Notes: a model not told the origin generated them from the letters alone. Counted from the stretch's first letter, positions 8,232 to 17,885 are shown. The stretch: DNA of 64,000 nt from Novosphingobium hassiacum (GCF_014196055.1 NZ_JACICY010000005.1:208601-272600), one strand, 5' to 3'. Program-made: numbers and translations.

Positions 8232-9285
8232 CGCACCGCCTCCGCCCCCATCGCCGCTGCGGCTGAGATTTGACGCCGACGCATTGCGCACCAACTGGCG
8301 AGCCCTCGATGCCCTGTCCGGGCAGGCGAAGGCAGGTGCGGCGGTCAAGGCTGATGCCTATGGCATCGGCGCGGTGCGCGCGGTGCGGACGCTGGCCGAT
8401 GCGGGGTGTCGCACGTTCTTCGTGGCGCACTGGGGAGAGGTCGCCGATCTCCTGCCGCTGGTTCAGCCTGAGCAGATTGCGGTTCTGCATGGTCCGATGA
8501 ACGATGCCGATGTCGCATTTGCAAAGGCGAGCGGCGTGCGGCCGGTGATCAACACGCTGTCGCAGGCGCGGCGCTGGCGCGAGGCTGGTGGTGCGGCCTG
8601 CCATCTGATGGTCGATACCGGGATAAACCGACTGGGGCTGGGAATTGCCGAGCTTGGCGACCCGGTGCTGGGCGATCTGGATATCGACATCTGCATGAGT
8701 CACCTTGCCAGTGCGGACGAAGATGTCGCGCAGAACGACGTGCAGCGCGCGCGGTTTCAATCGGTGCGCGAGCAGGTCGGTGCAAGGCGGTACAGCCTCG
8801 CCAACAGTGCCGGCATCGCGCTCGGAGCGGCCTATCACGCGGATCTGACGCGGCCCGGGCTGGCGCTGTACGGCGGTATTGCGCGGCCTGAACTGGCCGG
8901 TTGCATTGCACAAGTGGCGTTTCCCGAAGTGGCGCTTATCCAGGTACGTGACCTGCGTGAGGGTGATTTAATCGGCTATAATGCGACGTTTACTGCGCAG
9001 CAGGCGATGCGCGTGGGCGTGCTGGCGATCGGTTATGCGGACGGGTATCTGCGGTGCTGGTCTGGCAAGGGTCGCTTCGACTGGCGCGGGCATGAGGTCC
9101 CGGTCGTCGGTCGGGTGTCGATGGATCTCACAATCGTCGATCTATCGAATGTGCCCGAATGTCGGGAGGGAGACTGGTTGACCGCCCGCTACAACCTCCC
9201 GCAGGCGGCGCGCGAAAGCGGGCTTTCGCAATACGAACTGCTGACTTTGATGGGGCGCCGGTTTTCCCGCTTTCACACGATTTGA
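8224..9285 (+). CDS. alr: Alanine racemase
   Basis: A PLP-dependent racemase converting L-alanine to D-alanine for peptidoglycan. It has 353 residues, the usual size. The PLP lysine is Lys42 in AVKADAYG, followed by a TIM barrel (VDTGINRLGL, SLANSAGIALG) and a C-terminal beta domain. The second catalytic region is seen in AIGYADGYLR and GRVSMDLTIVD. The N-terminus is proline-rich. The start overlaps the transporter stop by 8 bases, suggesting translational coupling, although no functional link between the two is obvious. Confidence 0.94.
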   Translation: MTDAPPPPPSPLRLRFDADALRTNWRALDALSGQAKAGAAVKADAYGIGAVRAVRTLADAGCRTFFVAHWGEVADLLPLVQPEQIAVLHGPMNDADVAFAKASGVRPVINTLSQARRWREAGGAACHLMVDTGINRLGLGIAELGDPVLGDLDIDICMSHLASADEDVAQNDVQRARFQSVREQVGARRYSLANSAGIALGAAYHADLTRPGLALYGGIARPELAGCIAQVAFPEVALIQVRDLREGDLIGYNATFTAQQAMRVGVLAIGYADGYLRCWSGKGRFDWRGHEVPVVGRVSMDLTIVDLSNVPECREGDWLTARYNLPQAARESGLSQYELLTLMGRRFSRFHTI

Positions 9286-9308
9286 ACCGTTCTTGAAGCA
9301 TCTGTCGC

Positions 9309-9328
9309 GCCCGCCCCGTCAGGCGGGC
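9309..9328 (+). terminator. GC-rich stem-loop after alr
   Basis: Seven G/C pairs, 9309-9315 with 9322-9328, enclose a 6-base loop 24 bases after the alr stop. No T-tract follows, so termination strength is doubtful. It marks the boundary between alr and the phaR promoter region. Confidence 0.4.
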
Positions 9329-9397
9329 CTAGTGCCTGATCTTGCGTCTAAAATCATCCGTGACCAAAAGCTGACGACGCTTGTCATGTTTGTTGCG

Positions 9398-9415
9398 CTG
9401 CACATGCTGCACATG
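9398..9415 (+). promoter_or_regulatory. Tandem CTGCACATG repeat, candidate PhaR operator
   Basis: The nonamer CTGCACATG occurs twice in direct succession 35 bases before the phaR start. PhaR repressors from other alphaproteobacteria bind TGC-rich repeats and repress their own genes. The position fits autoregulation, but the exact repeat is not one I can equate with a published site. Inference only. Confidence 0.35.
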
Positions 9416-9449
9416 CTAATAGCACTATGTCGCAGTGGGGACGCATAAT

Positions 9450-10001
9450 ATGGCAAGCGAAGCAAAAGCCGGCGAAGTGGTGACGATCAAGAAATACGCC
9501 AATCGCCGTCTCTACAATACAAGCACCTCGAGCTACATCACGCTCGACCATCTGGCACAGATGGTGAAGGACAATGTCGACTTCAAAGTCATCGACGCCA
9601 AGACCGGTGCCGACCTGACCCACGCGATTCTGACCCAGATCATCATGGATGAGGAGGCAGCTGGCGAGCAGATGTTGCCGACGAACTTCCTGCGCCAGCT
9701 GATCGGGATGTACGGCAATTCGATGCAGGCATTCCTGCCGAGCTATCTCGAAGCGTCGATGGACCATTTCCGCGACAACCAGGCGAAGATGCGCAAGGCA
9801 ATCGAGGAAAGCATCGGGTCTAATCCGCTCGCCCAGATTGCCCAGCGCAACATGGAAATGTTCAAGGCTGCGGCTGCTGCTTTCGTTCCCGGCGCTGTTG
9901 CCAAGGACGAGGATAAGCCCGCTTCGGAGACGAGCGAGCTGGATGCCTTGCGCGAACAGATGGCCGAAATGAAGCGCAAGCTGGACCAGCTCTCCAACTG
10001 A
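9450..10001 (+). CDS. phaR: Polyhydroxyalkanoate synthesis repressor PhaR
   Basis: A 183-residue DNA-binding regulator that represses phasin and its own gene and is released by binding PHA granules. The N-terminal PHB-accumulation domain is clear (IKKYANRRLYNTSTSSYITL, then a DLTHAILTQIIMDEE stretch, residues about 12-70). A second regulatory domain and a coiled-coil-like C-terminus rich in Glu, Met and Lys follow. ATG 9450 is preferred, with GTG 9435 as an alternative. No PHA synthase or phasin gene lies in the window. A tandem CTGCACATG repeat upstream may be its own operator. Confidence 0.92.
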   Translation: MASEAKAGEVVTIKKYANRRLYNTSTSSYITLDHLAQMVKDNVDFKVIDAKTGADLTHAILTQIIMDEEAAGEQMLPTNFLRQLIGMYGNSMQAFLPSYLEASMDHFRDNQAKMRKAIEESIGSNPLAQIAQRNMEMFKAAAAAFVPGAVAKDEDKPASETSELDALREQMAEMKRKLDQLSN

Positions 10002-10066
10002 TGTCGTGACCCGCAAGCCCAAGCTGGGCATTGCGGGAAACGATTTTGCGGCTTAACGGCTGCGCC

Positions 10067-11614
10067 ATGAACCAGCCAGCTATCCGGCACGCGCTCAACG
10101 TCAAGCGCGCCGACGACTTCGCCCAGTGGTACCAGGCCGTGATCGCCGAGGCCGAGCTTGCCGAGGAATCCGGCGTGCGCGGCTGCATGGTGATCAAGCC
10201 GTGGGGCTATGGCATCTGGGAACGCATCCAGAAGCTGATGGATGCGCAGATCAAGGAAGCGGGCGTCGAGAACTGCTACTTCCCGCTGTTCATCCCGCTG
10301 TCGTATTTCGCCAAGGAAGCAGAGCACGTCGAGGGCTTTGCCAAGGAAATGGCGGTGGTCACGCACCATCGCCTGATCTCGGACGGCAAGGGCGGGTTGA
10401 CCCCCGATCCCGAAGCGAAGCTGGAAGAGCCGCTGGTTGTCCGCCCGACATCCGAGACGGTGATCGGCGCGGCAATGGCGCGCTGGGTGCAATCTTGGCG
10501 CGACCTGCCGCTGATGGTCAACCAGTGGGCCAATGTGGTGCGCTGGGAAATGCGCACGCGGATGTTCCTGCGGACGAGCGAATTCCTGTGGCAAGAGGGG
10601 CATACTGCGCACGCCGACGAGGCCGACGCGATGAGCGAGACGCTGCGCGCGCTGGAAATGTATCGTGCCTTTGCCGAAGGGCCGCTGGCGATGCCGGTGA
10701 TCGCCGGACCAAAGCCCGAGAACGAGCGCTTTCCGGGCGCGGTCGAGACGTTCTCGATCGAGGCGATGATGCAGGACGGCAAGGCCCTGCAGGCAGGGAC
10801 GTCGCACTATCTGGGCACGACTTTCGCGCAAGCGGCGGGAATCAACTACCAGAACAAGGAAGGTCAGCAGGCGCTGGCGCACACGACATCGTGGGGCGTT
10901 TCGACGCGTCTGATCGGCGGCGTGATCATGACGCATGGCGATGACGACGGATTGCGCGTGCCGCCGCAGGTGGCGCCGCAGCAGATCGTGATCCTGCCGA
11001 TGCTGCGCGACAACGACAGCGACGAGGCTCTGCTGGCGTACTGCGAGGATCTGCGCAAGGCACTGGCCAAGCAGTCGGCATTCGATGAACGTGTGCGCGT
11101 GCTGCTCGACAAGCGGCCGGGCAAGGCGACGCAGAAGCGGTGGGCATGGGTCAAGAAGGGCGTGCCGCTGATCCTCGAGATCGGTGGGCGCGACGCGGAA
11201 GGCGGGCAGGTTTCGGCCTTGCGGCGTGACCAGTTGTGGCGCGCGGATGCCAAGCCCAACTTCGTCGGCCGGGCCAAGGACGAGTTCATTGCGGCGGCGG
11301 GAGCCGAGTTGGAAGCCATTCAGGCTGCGCTGTACGATGAAGCCCGCGCGCGCCGCGATGCGCTGATCGTGCGCGATGTGACCGATCTGGCGGGGCTTTC
11401 AGCCTATTTCGCCGAAAGCGCGCAAGTGCCGGGTTGGGTCGAACTGGGCTGGTCGAAGCCGACCGGAGCGGCGCTCGACAAGGTGGTGGAGCAGTTGAAG
11501 GCGTTGAAGCTGACGATTCGCAACACGCCTTTGAATGCGCCGAAGCCTGATGGGCTGTGCCCGTTTACGGGCGAGCCTGCGGTCGAGACGATCCTGATCG
11601 CGCGATCGTACTAG
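10067..11614 (+). CDS. proS: Proline--tRNA ligase
   Basis: Class II aminoacyl-tRNA synthetase charging tRNA-Pro. The 515-residue chain is of the type without the long editing insertion and with the extra C-terminal domain, ending in the terminal tyrosine (ILIARSY) seen in eukaryote/archaea-like ProRS. Motif 2 (VVRWEMRTR) and the catalytic TSHYLG and SWGVSTRLIGG segments are visible, with an anticodon-binding domain from about residue 300. ATG 10067 (MNQPAIRHALN) is chosen over an in-frame TTG at 10031. Confidence 0.95.
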   Translation: MNQPAIRHALNVKRADDFAQWYQAVIAEAELAEESGVRGCMVIKPWGYGIWERIQKLMDAQIKEAGVENCYFPLFIPLSYFAKEAEHVEGFAKEMAVVTHHRLISDGKGGLTPDPEAKLEEPLVVRPTSETVIGAAMARWVQSWRDLPLMVNQWANVVRWEMRTRMFLRTSEFLWQEGHTAHADEADAMSETLRALEMYRAFAEGPLAMPVIAGPKPENERFPGAVETFSIEAMMQDGKALQAGTSHYLGTTFAQAAGINYQNKEGQQALAHTTSWGVSTRLIGGVIMTHGDDDGLRVPPQVAPQQIVILPMLRDNDSDEALLAYCEDLRKALAKQSAFDERVRVLLDKRPGKATQKRWAWVKKGVPLILEIGGRDAEGGQVSALRRDQLWRADAKPNFVGRAKDEFIAAAGAELEAIQAALYDEARARRDALIVRDVTDLAGLSAYFAESAQVPGWVELGWSKPTGAALDKVVEQLKALKLTIRNTPLNAPKPDGLCPFTGEPAVETILIARSY

Positions 11615-11670
11615 CCACCTTTATTGGGGGGCGGACTTGGCGAGGCTGCTTCGGGCGGTCATGCTAGGCC

Positions 11671-12993
11671 ATGCGCTACTTTCTCGTCGGTATCTCGCTA
11701 ATCCTGTCCCACGCAGCGATGGCTGCTCCTGAAGACACGATATCGCAGGCGCGATTGCGTGCCGATGTCGAGCGCCTTGTCGGGTTCGGGACGCGGCATA
11801 CGCTCTCGGTGCAGGACGATCCGGTGCGCGGGATCGGCGCGGCGCGGGACTGGGCGGAGGCGGAGTTTCGCAAGACGTCGCGCGGCTGTGGCGGCTGTCT
11901 CGAGATCGTGAAGCCCGAACGGATGGTGAGCGGGGGTGATCGTGTGCCGGTGCCGACGCGGCTTGTGAATGTCGTGGCGATCCAGCGGGGCACCGAGCGG
12001 CCAAACGAAGTGGTGATCGTTCAGGCACATATCGACAGCCGGGTGAGTGATATCCTGAACGCGACCAGCGATGCGCCGGGTGCCAACGACGACGGGTCCG
12101 GCGTGGCGCTGGTTATGGAGGCGGCGCGGGTGCTGTCGCAATCCAGGTATGCAGGCACGATCGTCTACGCCGCGCTTTCGGGCGAGGAGCAGGGCTTGCT
12201 CGGCGGCAAGCTGCTGGCTGACTATGCGGCCGAGCAGGGCTGGACGGTGAAGGCGGTGCTCAACAACGACATCGTCGGCGGGTCGCGTGGGTCCGATGGC
12301 TATCGTGATGACACACACGTTCGCGTGCTTTCCGAGGGGCCGCGGGCCGATGCGACCGATGCCTTGCGCGCGCAGATGCGGCGGTTCGGCGGGGAGAACG
12401 ACAGTCCTTCGCGCAACATATCGCGGTGGGTGGCCGGGCTTGCGGCGGGTGATGCCAGGGGTCTTGCGGCGAGGCAGATCTGGCGAGCGGACCGCATGGG
12501 CCGGGGCGGGGATCAGCTGCCTTTTTCGGACAAGGGCTATCCGGCGGTGCGCTTCACCGTGGCTGTCGAAGATTACGAGCACCAGCATCAGGATGTGCGG
12601 ACGGAGGGCGGGGTGAAGTTCGGCGATACGGTGGATGAGATGGATTTCGCCTACCTCGCCAAGGTGACGCGGCTGAACGTGCGGGCGTTGGCGGGACTGG
12701 CGCGTGCGCCAACGCCGCCTGCTCCCGTGGTCAAGGGTGCGGTGCAGACGTCCACCGAGTTGGATTGGCAGGCGGTGCCAGGCGCGGCGAAGTATGTCGT
12801 TTGGCAGCGACGGACCGATGCTCCGGCGTGGGAGACGATGGTCAGCGAGACGGCGGCGACGGGCGTGAAGCTGGCGGGCGTGCGGGCGGATGACTGGTTG
12901 TTCGGTGTGAGTGCGGTGGCAGCCGATGGCAGCGCGAGTCCGGTGGCTTCGGCAGTGCCGGGCGGGCAGTTTGCGCCCTTGCCGAAACCTTGA
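11671..12993 (+). CDS. Exported M28 family metallopeptidase
   Basis: A 440-residue exported zinc peptidase of the M28 (aminopeptidase Y/S) family. Residues 1-18 form a signal peptide ending in AAMA. The zinc-binding region is seen in QAHIDSR, GANDDGSGVALV and SGEEQGLLG, with further ligands in LNNDIVGG and in the HQHQD stretch. Four cysteines, two in the CGGCLE stretch, may form disulfides. The last about 90 residues form a fibronectin-like module rather than catalytic sequence. The substrate is unknown, probably N-terminal residues of peptides in the periplasm. Confidence 0.88.
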   Translation: MRYFLVGISLILSHAAMAAPEDTISQARLRADVERLVGFGTRHTLSVQDDPVRGIGAARDWAEAEFRKTSRGCGGCLEIVKPERMVSGGDRVPVPTRLVNVVAIQRGTERPNEVVIVQAHIDSRVSDILNATSDAPGANDDGSGVALVMEAARVLSQSRYAGTIVYAALSGEEQGLLGGKLLADYAAEQGWTVKAVLNNDIVGGSRGSDGYRDDTHVRVLSEGPRADATDALRAQMRRFGGENDSPSRNISRWVAGLAAGDARGLAARQIWRADRMGRGGDQLPFSDKGYPAVRFTVAVEDYEHQHQDVRTEGGVKFGDTVDEMDFAYLAKVTRLNVRALAGLARAPTPPAPVVKGAVQTSTELDWQAVPGAAKYVVWQRRTDAPAWETMVSETAATGVKLAGVRADDWLFGVSAVAADGSASPVASAVPGGQFAPLPKP

Positions 12994-13026
12994 TCGCAGC
13001 TTGCCATCGGGGGGGCGAACGACCAC

Positions 13027-15450
13027 ATGGCGGGCATGGCAAAGTTCAAACATCCGCAAGGTCTTCCCACGCGTCAGCAGGTGCTGGACTTCATCGCTCA
13101 AGCCGAGGGGCCTGCCGGCAAGCGTGAGATCGGCAAGGCCTTCGGACTGAAGGGGACCGAGAAGATCGCGCTCAAGGCGCTGCTCAAGGATATGGCCGAA
13201 GAGGGCCTGATCGATGGCAACCGCAGTTCGTTCCACGCCATGGGTGGGGTGCCCAAGGTGACCGTGCTGCGCGTTGTCGAGATCGAGGACGGCGAGCCGA
13301 TTGCCATTCCTGATTCATGGCAGCCCGACGATGCCACGCCTCCGCCGCGTTTGCGTGTGATCGAGGGGCGCGGCAATGCCAAGGACCGGCAGGCAGCGCT
13401 GAAGGTTGGCGACCGGGTACTGGCGCGGACCGAAGAGGCAGGCTCGGGCTGGCTGGCGCATCCGATGAAGAAGCTGCCCGCCAACGACGAACAGTTGCTG
13501 GGCGTGGTCGAACTGGACGGCACCGGCAAGGGTTGGCTTGCGCCGGTGGACAAGCGCGTGCGCAATTCGGTGCCGATTTCGGATCTTGGCGGAGCGGTTG
13601 CGGGGCAACTCGTGCTGGCCGAACCCGCGGGGCGTTCGGCGCGGGCGGGGATGAAAGTGACGGCAGTGCTCGGCGATCCGCTGGCGCCACGCGCATTCAG
13701 CCTGATCGCGATCCACAAGCACGGGATTCCCTTTATCTTCCCGCAAGAGGCGCTGGACGAGGCCAAGGTTGCGGCTGCGCTGCCGTTGAGCGAGGAGCAC
13801 CGCGAGGACCTGCGGCACCTGCCGATCGTGGCGATCGACCCGAGCGATGCCCGCGACCATGACGATGCGATCTGGGCCGAGCCGGATGGCGCGGGAGGAT
13901 TTCGGGCTCTGATCGCGATCGCCGATGTCAGCTTCTATGTGCGACCCGGCAGCCAGGTGGACCGCGAGGCGCGCAAGCGCGGCAATTCGGTGTACTTCCC
14001 TGACCGTGTAGTGCCGATGCTGCCCGAGGTGCTGAGCGCGGACGTGTGTTCGCTGAAGGCCGGGGCGGATCGCGCGGCGATGGCGTGTCATATCGCGATC
14101 GATGCGCAAGGGCGGATCACGGAGTGGCGGTTCACACGCGCTCTGGTGCGCATTGCCGAGGTGATTGCCTATGAAGAGGCGCAGCGGCGAATTGATGTTG
14201 CGAGTGGGGCACACCACCCCCCGGCCCCCTCCTCTGAAGAGGAGGGGGAGACGCTCAGCAAGGCCCACTCCTCTTTAGAGGAGGGGGTTGGGGGTGGTGG
14301 CGGTGCCGTAGGCATCGCTGTGCTGCAGAACCTTTGGGCTGCATGGCGGTTGCTGGAGAAAGCGCGGAACGATCGTGATCCATTGAACCTCGAGCTGCCC
14401 GAACGCCGCGTGGTGCTGAATGCTGCAGGCAAGATCGAGGAGATCGCGCTGCGTGAACGGCTCGACGCGCATCGCGTGGTCGAGGACTTCATGATTTCAG
14501 CCAACGTTGCGGCGGCCAAGGCATTGGAAGCCAAGGTCGCCCCGGTCGTGTACCGCATTCACGAGCCGCCGAGCCGTGAGAAGCTGATCGCGCTCAAGGA
14601 TTATCTGGCGACGTTCGACCGCAAGCTGGCGCTGGGGCAGGTCATCACGCCTTCGCTGTTCAACCGGCTGTTGAAGGACGTTACCGACGAGACCGAGAAG
14701 GCGCTGGTGATGGAGGCGGTGCTGCGCAGCCAGACGCAGGCCTATTACGGGCCGCGCAACGCGGGGCATTTCGGCCTGGCGCTAGGCAGCTATGCGCATT
14801 TCACCTCGCCAATCCGGCGCTATTCTGATCTGCTGGTGCATCGCGCGCTGGTCGATGCCTACAAGCTCGAGCAGCCCGCGCCGAAGTCGGATTTACCGGC
14901 GTCATCGAGGCTTTCGGACCGTGATCGCGGCGATCTTGGACGGATTTCGGACGCAATCAGCGTGACCGAGCGACGCGCGATGGTGGCCGAGCGCGATACC
15001 ATCGACCGCTATGTGGCGGCATGGCTCTCGGGCAAGATCGGCGAAGTGTTCGATACGCGAATCACCGGCGTCCAGAAGTTCGGTCTGTTCGCGACGATCA
15101 TCGGGCTGGGTGGCGATGGACTGGTGCCGGTTTCGACTTTGGGTGCCGAGCGCTTCGGTTATGACGAGAAGGCGCAGCGGCTGATCGGCGAGGAAACTGG
15201 CGAGCAGTTTGCCATCGGCATGATCATGAAGTTGCGTCTGGCCGAGGCGAACCCGCTGACGGGTGCGCTGAAGTTCGAGCCGGTAGAAGTCGACGAGGGC
15301 GTGCGGCGGGTCGAGCGGCGCGGGTTTCGGGACGACGGCGGCGATCGCGGGAAGCCAAGTGGCAAGGGACGGCCGTTCAAAGCCGGGCATGCTCCCGGTA
15401 AGCGGGGGCGCCCTTCGAATATCCGCCATCAGGGCAAGGGCAAGCGCTGA
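13027..15450 (+). CDS. rnr: Ribonuclease R with an in-frame palindrome insertion
   Basis: A 3'-5' hydrolytic exoribonuclease of the RNB family that degrades structured RNA, 807 residues. The order is an N-terminal helix-turn-helix region, cold-shock-like domains, the RNB catalytic core (AIDPSDARDHDDAI, about residues 275-288), an S1 domain (GEVFDTRITGVQKFGLFA) and a Lys/Arg/Gly-rich tail. Residues about 396-425 come from an 88-bp nested inverted repeat and interrupt a variable loop between RRID and VLQNLWAAW. The frame and all catalytic parts stay intact. An in-frame ATG at 13036 is an alternative start. Confidence 0.95.
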   Translation: MAGMAKFKHPQGLPTRQQVLDFIAQAEGPAGKREIGKAFGLKGTEKIALKALLKDMAEEGLIDGNRSSFHAMGGVPKVTVLRVVEIEDGEPIAIPDSWQPDDATPPPRLRVIEGRGNAKDRQAALKVGDRVLARTEEAGSGWLAHPMKKLPANDEQLLGVVELDGTGKGWLAPVDKRVRNSVPISDLGGAVAGQLVLAEPAGRSARAGMKVTAVLGDPLAPRAFSLIAIHKHGIPFIFPQEALDEAKVAAALPLSEEHREDLRHLPIVAIDPSDARDHDDAIWAEPDGAGGFRALIAIADVSFYVRPGSQVDREARKRGNSVYFPDRVVPMLPEVLSADVCSLKAGADRAAMACHIAIDAQGRITEWRFTRALVRIAEVIAYEEAQRRIDVASGAHHPPAPSSEEEGETLSKAHSSLEEGVGGGGGAVGIAVLQNLWAAWRLLEKARNDRDPLNLELPERRVVLNAAGKIEEIALRERLDAHRVVEDFMISANVAAAKALEAKVAPVVYRIHEPPSREKLIALKDYLATFDRKLALGQVITPSLFNRLLKDVTDETEKALVMEAVLRSQTQAYYGPRNAGHFGLALGSYAHFTSPIRRYSDLLVHRALVDAYKLEQPAPKSDLPASSRLSDRDRGDLGRISDAISVTERRAMVAERDTIDRYVAAWLSGKIGEVFDTRITGVQKFGLFATIIGLGGDGLVPVSTLGAERFGYDEKAQRLIGEETGEQFAIGMIMKLRLAEANPLTGALKFEPVEVDEGVRRVERRGFRDDGGDRGKPSGKGRPFKAGHAPGKRGRPSNIRHQGKGKR
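14212..14299. repeat. 88-bp nested inverted repeat inside rnr
   Basis: Outer arms 14212-14221 and 14290-14299 are perfect 10-bp complements. Inside are two hairpins: 14225-14234 with 14239-14248 (10 bp, loop TGAA), and 14268-14274 with 14277-14283 (7 bp, loop TT). The three stems could fold as a three-way junction in DNA or mRNA. The whole element is translated as a Pro/Ser/Glu/Gly-rich loop. It resembles the GC-rich palindromes normally found between genes, and a related double hairpin lies after trmFO. Confidence 0.85.
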
Positions 15451-15504
15451 TTGAGAGCGTCGCGAAGCAATCCTGCGCGTCTGAAGTTGGGCTCTGCCCC
15501 CGCG

Positions 15505-15963
15505 TCAGGTAAGCCGGTCGATATCCTCGTCGGCCATGGCGCCGGGGACGATCATCAGCGGGCAGGGGAGTTGGCCTGCGATTCCGGCGAAGTGGGTAAC
15601 CAGAGGACCTGGACTGCCTTCGCTGGCGGCGCCAAGTACGAGTGCGGAAATCTCGGGGTGATCGGCGAGATAGGCGCGGACGACTTGCGGGCCATCGCCC
15701 TGGATCACCGCGATGACCGGGGTGAGGCCGGACTGGCTGGTCAGGCTGCCCGCCGCTGTCATGGCCAAAACTTCGGCGCGGTCGCGTGCTTCCTCCTCGA
15801 TCGTGGCCTGGACGCCACCGAACACAGCGAACTCCTGTCGGGGGACGACGGCGAGGATGTGGACGGTACCGCCGGTGCGAACAGCGCGGCGGGCGGCGAA
15901 GCGCAGGGCGGCGCGCGCCTCCTCGGTCTCGTCCATCATGACCAGATAGATGCGCTGCGGCAT
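15505..15963 (-). CDS. Universal stress protein family protein
   Basis: A 152-residue single-domain protein of the UspA fold. It starts with beta strand RIYLVMMDETEEARAALRFA, and near the C-terminus has the family pattern LVLGAASEGSPGPLVT, the region that binds ATP in some members. The start at 15963 is supported by a GGAGG ribosome-binding site about 8 bases upstream. The longer open frame (to 16125) has no such support. It is convergent with rnr and divergent from pdhC. The role is likely stress survival, with no specific partner visible. Confidence 0.85.
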   Translation of the reverse strand: MPQRIYLVMMDETEEARAALRFAARRAVRTGGTVHILAVVPRQEFAVFGGVQATIEEEARDRAEVLAMTAAGSLTSQSGLTPVIAVIQGDGPQVVRAYLADHPEISALVLGAASEGSPGPLVTHFAGIAGQLPCPLMIVPGAMADEDIDRLT

Positions 15964-16131
15964 GATTTGACCCTCCAAACTGCTAGGTACCGGCAAATTC
16001 GTATGCGGTGCAAGCGGCAAGCCACTTGACCAGACGCGCCATGCTGGTGAAATGGGGACTACAAAAGATGCAGGGCTGGTTTCCGTTACGGCGGACCGCA
16101 TGCTGCGCCACCTAGACGGAACCACACCGCC

Positions 16132-17454
16132 ATGCCCATCGCGATCAAGATGCCCGCCCTTTCGCCAACTATGGAAGAAGGCACGCTGTCTAAATGGCTC
16201 GTGAAGGTCGGCGACAAGGTTTCATCGGGCGACATCATGGCCGAGATCGAAACCGACAAGGCGACGATGGAGTTCGAAGCGGTCGATGAGGGCACGATCG
16301 TTTCGATCGACGTATCCGAGGGCAGCGAGGGCGTGAAGGTCGGGACCGTGATCGCGACGATTGCGGGCGAGGACGAGGATGCTGGTGCGGCTGCTCCGGC
16401 GGCAAAGGCGGCACCGGCTGCGAAGGCTGAGCCTGCGGCGGTGACGAAGGCTGAAGCTGCTCCTGCTCCGGTCGCCAAAGCCGAGCCTGCTCCTGCGGCA
16501 AAGCCGGTTGCAGTTGAGGCAGCGGGTGATCGCGTGATCGCCAGCCCGCTTGCCAAGCGGATTGCAGCCGACCGCGGGATCGATCTTGCGGCGGTCAAGG
16601 GTACGGGGCCGGGCGGGCGTATCGTCAAGGTGGATGTCGAGGGTGCGGAGCCCGGTGCTGCTCCGGTCGCGGTGACTGCGCCTGCTGCTGCTGCTACGCC
16701 TGCGCCGACAGCACCAAAGGCTGCAGTTCCGGTGGCCGCGCCCGCCGAGATCCCCGATTTCGGCATCCCCTACGAGGCGTCGAAGCTCAACAATGTGCGC
16801 AAGACGATTGCGCGCCGCCTGACCGAGGCCAAGCAGACCGTGCCGCATATCTACCTGACGGTGGATATCCAGCTCGACGCGCTGCTCAAGCTGCGCGGGC
16901 AACTGAACAAGGCGCTCGAGCCGCAGGGCGTGAAGCTTTCGGTAAACGATCTCGTGATTAAGGCGCTGGCCAAGGCGCTGGTGCAGGTGCCCAAGTGCAA
17001 CGTCAGCTTTGCCGGAACCGAGCTGCGGACCTATTCGCGCGCAGATATCTCGGTGGCGGTGGCAGCGCCCTCGGGTCTGATCACGCCGATCATCGTCGAT
17101 GCGGGCAACAAGTCGGTCTCGGCGATCGCGACCGAGATGAAGGCGCTGGCGGGCAAGGCGCGCGAGGGCAAGTTGCAGCCGCACGAATATCAGGGCGGCA
17201 CCGCGTCGCTGTCGAACCTGGGCATGTTCGGGATCAAGCAGTTCGATGCGGTCATCAACCCACCGCAGGGCATGATCCTGGCGGTGGGCGCGGGCGAGCA
17301 GCGGCCCTACGTGATCGACGGTGCGTTGGCCGTGGCGACGGTGATGAGCGTGACCGGCTCGTTCGATCACCGCGCGATCGATGGCGCAGATGGTGCCGAG
17401 CTGATGCAGGCGCTGAAGGTGCTGATCGAAAATCCGCTCGGGCTGGTGGCCTGA
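16132..17454 (+). CDS. pdhC: Pyruvate dehydrogenase E2, dihydrolipoyllysine acetyltransferase
   Basis: The core subunit of the pyruvate dehydrogenase complex, moving acetyl groups from E1 to CoA. The 440 residues comprise one lipoyl domain (about 1-80, lipoyl Lys43 in ETDKATME), an Ala/Pro/Lys-rich linker, a peripheral-subunit-binding domain ([21 protein letters not shown]), a second linker and the catalytic domain ending in [15 protein letters not shown] with the active-site His and Asp. The lipoyl domain closely resembles the one on PdhB. A thioesterase and lpd follow, while E1 lies about 39 kb away. Confidence 0.96.
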   Translation: MPIAIKMPALSPTMEEGTLSKWLVKVGDKVSSGDIMAEIETDKATMEFEAVDEGTIVSIDVSEGSEGVKVGTVIATIAGEDEDAGAAAPAAKAAPAAKAEPAAVTKAEAAPAPVAKAEPAPAAKPVAVEAAGDRVIASPLAKRIAADRGIDLAAVKGTGPGGRIVKVDVEGAEPGAAPVAVTAPAAAATPAPTAPKAAVPVAAPAEIPDFGIPYEASKLNNVRKTIARRLTEAKQTVPHIYLTVDIQLDALLKLRGQLNKALEPQGVKLSVNDLVIKALAKALVQVPKCNVSFAGTELRTYSRADISVAVAAPSGLITPIIVDAGNKSVSAIATEMKALAGKAREGKLQPHEYQGGTASLSNLGMFGIKQFDAVINPPQGMILAVGAGEQRPYVIDGALAVATVMSVTGSFDHRAIDGADGAELMQALKVLIENPLGLVA

Positions 17455-17477
17455 CTCTCACGACAGAGGATGCAGGA

Positions 17478-17885
17478 ATGGTCGATCCGCTGGCACTTGG
17501 CGAACCGGCCATTCGCATCACTGCCATGCCCGCGGACGCAAATCCTGCAGGCGATATCTTCGGCGGATGGCTGATGGCGCAAATGGACATGGCGGCCGGC
17601 ATTGTCGCGGCGCGGACTTCAAAAGGAAGGGCTGCGACGATCGCGCTTGAGGGGATGAAATTCCATCATCCCGTCCACGTCGGCGACGAAGTGTCAGTCT
17701 ATGCCAAGCTCAGCGCTTCGGGTCGCACCTCGATGACCATAGACGTCGAGACCTGGCGTCGCGCCCGCACCGGTGAGGAGCGCCAGATGGTAACCCAAGC
17801 GCGATTTTTCTTCGTCGCCATCGACGAAAACCGCAAGCCGCGGCCCTTGCCGCGAAACGACTTACAGGAGCACTCACGTGGCTGA
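17478..17885 (+). CDS. Acyl-CoA thioesterase, hotdog fold
   Basis: A 135-residue hotdog-fold thioesterase of the YciA/acyl-CoA hydrolase type, hydrolysing acyl-CoA to free acid and CoA. Motifs are NPAGDIFGGWLMAQMDMAAG (active-site Asp on the long helix), MKFHHPVHVGDEVSVYAKL and a terminal FFFVAID strand. It lies between the E2 and E3 genes and overlaps lpd by 8 bases, which suggests a role in controlling acetyl-CoA or other acyl-CoA next to pyruvate dehydrogenase. That functional link is inference. Confidence 0.88.
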   Translation: MVDPLALGEPAIRITAMPADANPAGDIFGGWLMAQMDMAAGIVAARTSKGRAATIALEGMKFHHPVHVGDEVSVYAKLSASGRTSMTIDVETWRRARTGEERQMVTQARFFFVAIDENRKPRPLPRNDLQEHSRG

